In this document: positions 5,594 to 6,852 of the stretch, piece by piece
Position numbering within the stretch: position 1 is the stretch's first letter
How the letters are laid out: each line of letters opens with the position of its first letter
Source of the DNA: Ignavibacteriales bacterium CG12_big_fil_rev_8_21_14_0_65_30_8
Lineage (GTDB): Bacteria; Bacteroidota; Ignavibacteria; Ignavibacteriales; Ignavibacteriaceae
DNA: 6,852 nt
NCBI GenBank assembly: GCA_002783525.1
Contig: PFGS01000032.1
Span: 1-6,852 of the forward strand
Reading direction: 5' to 3'
The notes under the pieces: model-generated
Database searches by the model: none
The model's input: only the letters and a program-made list of their open reading frames with translations
What the model was told of the DNA's origin: nothing
Program-made: the position numbers and the translations under genes

Positions 5594-6852
5594 ATGCTAA
5601 AATATTTTCTTTCACTATTATTAGTAGTTTTTGGATTGGGCAGCATGTCTGCCCAATCTTTTATTAATTATACGCAAAAAATTCAATCTAATATTACTTC
5701 TAATAATATTTTCTCATCGGATACTTTGAAGATACTTGCTGTAATGGCTGATTTTCAGATTGATAAAGATGAAGCAACTTTTGGTAACGGAAGTTTTGGA
5801 AGTATTTATTCAAAAGATTATGGTAATTCTATAATCGATCCCTTACCACACGACAGATCATATTTTGAAAATCATTTGGAATTTGCAAAAAATTATTACC
5901 AACAAGTTTCAAAAAATAATTTAGTAATTAAGTATACAATTCTTCCTAATGTTGTCACTGTTTCAAAGACAATGAGGAATTATTCACCTCCAAGAAATTC
6001 CGATGATTTTACAAACCTTGCTAACTACTCACAAGAAGTTTGGGAGTTAGCCAGTACAACTAATGCAGGAATAAATTTTAGCGATTATAATCTGTTCATA
6101 ATTTTTCATGCCGGTGTTGGTAACGAAGTAACTTTACCCGGAAGTCTTGGTATTGAAAAAGATATTCCTTCCATCTTCTTAAGTAATAAATCATTAAAGA
6201 AAATACATGGGCAATCATTTGAAGGATTTACTTTAAGTAACAATTCTTTTAAAATACCTAATTCAATGATAATGCCAGAGACAGAAAGCAGAGAAAGCGA
6301 AAATATTTTAGGTACAACACTTGTAGAACTATCTTTTAATGGTTTATTAGTAGCTAATATTGGTAGCTTTATTGGGTTGCCGGATCTATTTAATACAAGC
6401 ACAGGCGAAAGTGCTATTGGTAGATTTGGTCTAATGGACGGAGAATCTTTTTTTAGTTTTAGAGGATTATTTCCACCGCAGCCTTCTGCTTGGGAAAAAA
6501 TTAAATTAGGATGGGCTCAACCTGTCAGTATTTCGCCAGGGAATTATGATATCAATCTAATTACTGATATCGCTTCAACAATTTCAGACACAGTAATTTT
6601 AAAAGTCCCAATTACATCTAAAGAATATTATCTAATAGAAAATAGAAACAGAGATGCCAGAAATGATGGTGCAATAGTAAAATACATAAGTGGCAGTGAT
6701 ACTCTGCAAAAAATATTTACTAAAGATGATTTTGGTTTTAATAATTCAGATGTTGATTCTTTATCCGGTGTTTTAATTAGTTTGGATGAATATGACTGGG
6801 CATTACCTGGTAACGGTATTTTAATTTGGCATATTGATGAAAATATTATTAA
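5594..6852 (+). CDS. Secreted M6/immune-inhibitor-A-like protein lacking the HExxH zinc motif (5' part)
   Basis: The frame from ATG 5594 is open for 419 codons and leaves the window unfinished. Residues 1-20 are a signal peptide with cleavage likely at M-S-A before Gln21, which supports this start. Landmarks of M6 peptidases follow in order: LKILAVMADF (45-54), YFENHLEFAKNYY (90-102), FHAGVGNEV (171-179), GLPDLF (261-266), GRFGLMDG (276-283), PSAWEKIKLGW (297-307), YYLIENR (345-351) and LPGNGILIWHIDE (404-416). In active members HExGH stands directly before the GLPDL segment. Here residues 254-258 read A-N-I-G-S, and no HExxH occurs elsewhere in the visible part, so proteolysis is unlikely. 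The gene starts 6 bp after porV and probably shares its transcript, which suggests a surface or secretion-linked role. Whether it ends in a T9SS sorting domain cannot be seen. Family assignment is from motif recall, and the function is unknown. Confidence 0.8.
   Translation, partial: MLKYFLSLLLVVFGLGSMSAQSFINYTQKIQSNITSNNIFSSDTLKILAVMADFQIDKDEATFGNGSFGSIYSKDYGNSIIDPLPHDRSYFENHLEFAKNYYQQVSKNNLVIKYTILPNVVTVSKTMRNYSPPRNSDDFTNLANYSQEVWELASTTNAGINFSDYNLFIIFHAGVGNEVTLPGSLGIEKDIPSIFLSNKSLKKIHGQSFEGFTLSNNSFKIPNSMIMPETESRESENILGTTLVELSFNGLLVANIGSFIGLPDLFNTSTGESAIGRFGLMDGESFFSFRGLFPPQPSAWEKIKLGWAQPVSISPGNYDINLITDIASTISDTVILKVPITSKEYYLIENRNRDARNDGAIVKYISGSDTLQKIFTKDDFGFNNSDVDSLSGVLISLDEYDWALPGNGILIWHIDENII

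Noticed and set aside
6107..6121. FHAGVGNEV considered as a relocated zinc-binding HExxH
   Set aside because: The spacing and residues do not fit: there is one His and no Glu next to it. The segment matches the upstream HAG landmark seen in M6 proteins, which is separate from the HExxH site.
6106..6402. Minus-strand 98-codon open frame
   Set aside because: It is antisense to the M6-like gene, whose own frame shows conserved motifs across the same bases (FHAGVGNEV, GLPDLF).

Overview
The window is AT-rich (about 30% GC by eye), and every gene in it lies on the + strand. It looks like chromosomal DNA of a Bacteroidota/FCB-group bacterium that has a type IX secretion system (T9SS). A class-level guess is Ignavibacteria or a near relative. 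The reasons are the base composition, the FlgD-like sorting domain built around a YPNPF motif, and a strong GGAGG Shine-Dalgarno before porV, which is unusual in Bacteroidia and Flavobacteriia. This placement is inference; no marker gene is present.

Layout: (1) 1-153, the last 50 codons of an HD-superfamily hydrolase-like protein. (2) 154-331, a 178-bp gap with an imperfect inverted repeat and promoter-like elements but no convincing terminator. (3) 332-4321, porU, the T9SS C25-family sortase, with its His/Cys dyad intact and its own C-terminal sorting-type domain. (4) 4322-4438, a 117-bp gap with a promoter-like pair, a perfect 10-bp-arm hairpin and a strong ribosome binding site. (5) 4439-5587, porV, the outer-membrane beta-barrel partner of PorU. 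(6) 5594-6852, the start of a secreted M6/immune-inhibitor-A-like protein that runs off the window, 6 bp after porV. Its frame stays open for 419 codons to the window edge.

How they fit together: in studied T9SSs, PorV binds cargo emerging from the translocon and delivers it to PorU, which removes the cargo's C-terminal signal and attaches the protein to the surface. The third gene is almost certainly co-transcribed with porV. It keeps several M6-peptidase landmarks (GLPDLF, PSAWEKIKLGW, YYLIENR, ILIWHIDE), but the place where HExxH should be reads A-N-I-G-S. It is therefore probably a non-catalytic member of the family, and its fixed position beside the sorting machinery is the most interesting point in the window. 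No mobile element, CRISPR array, tRNA or rRNA was seen.
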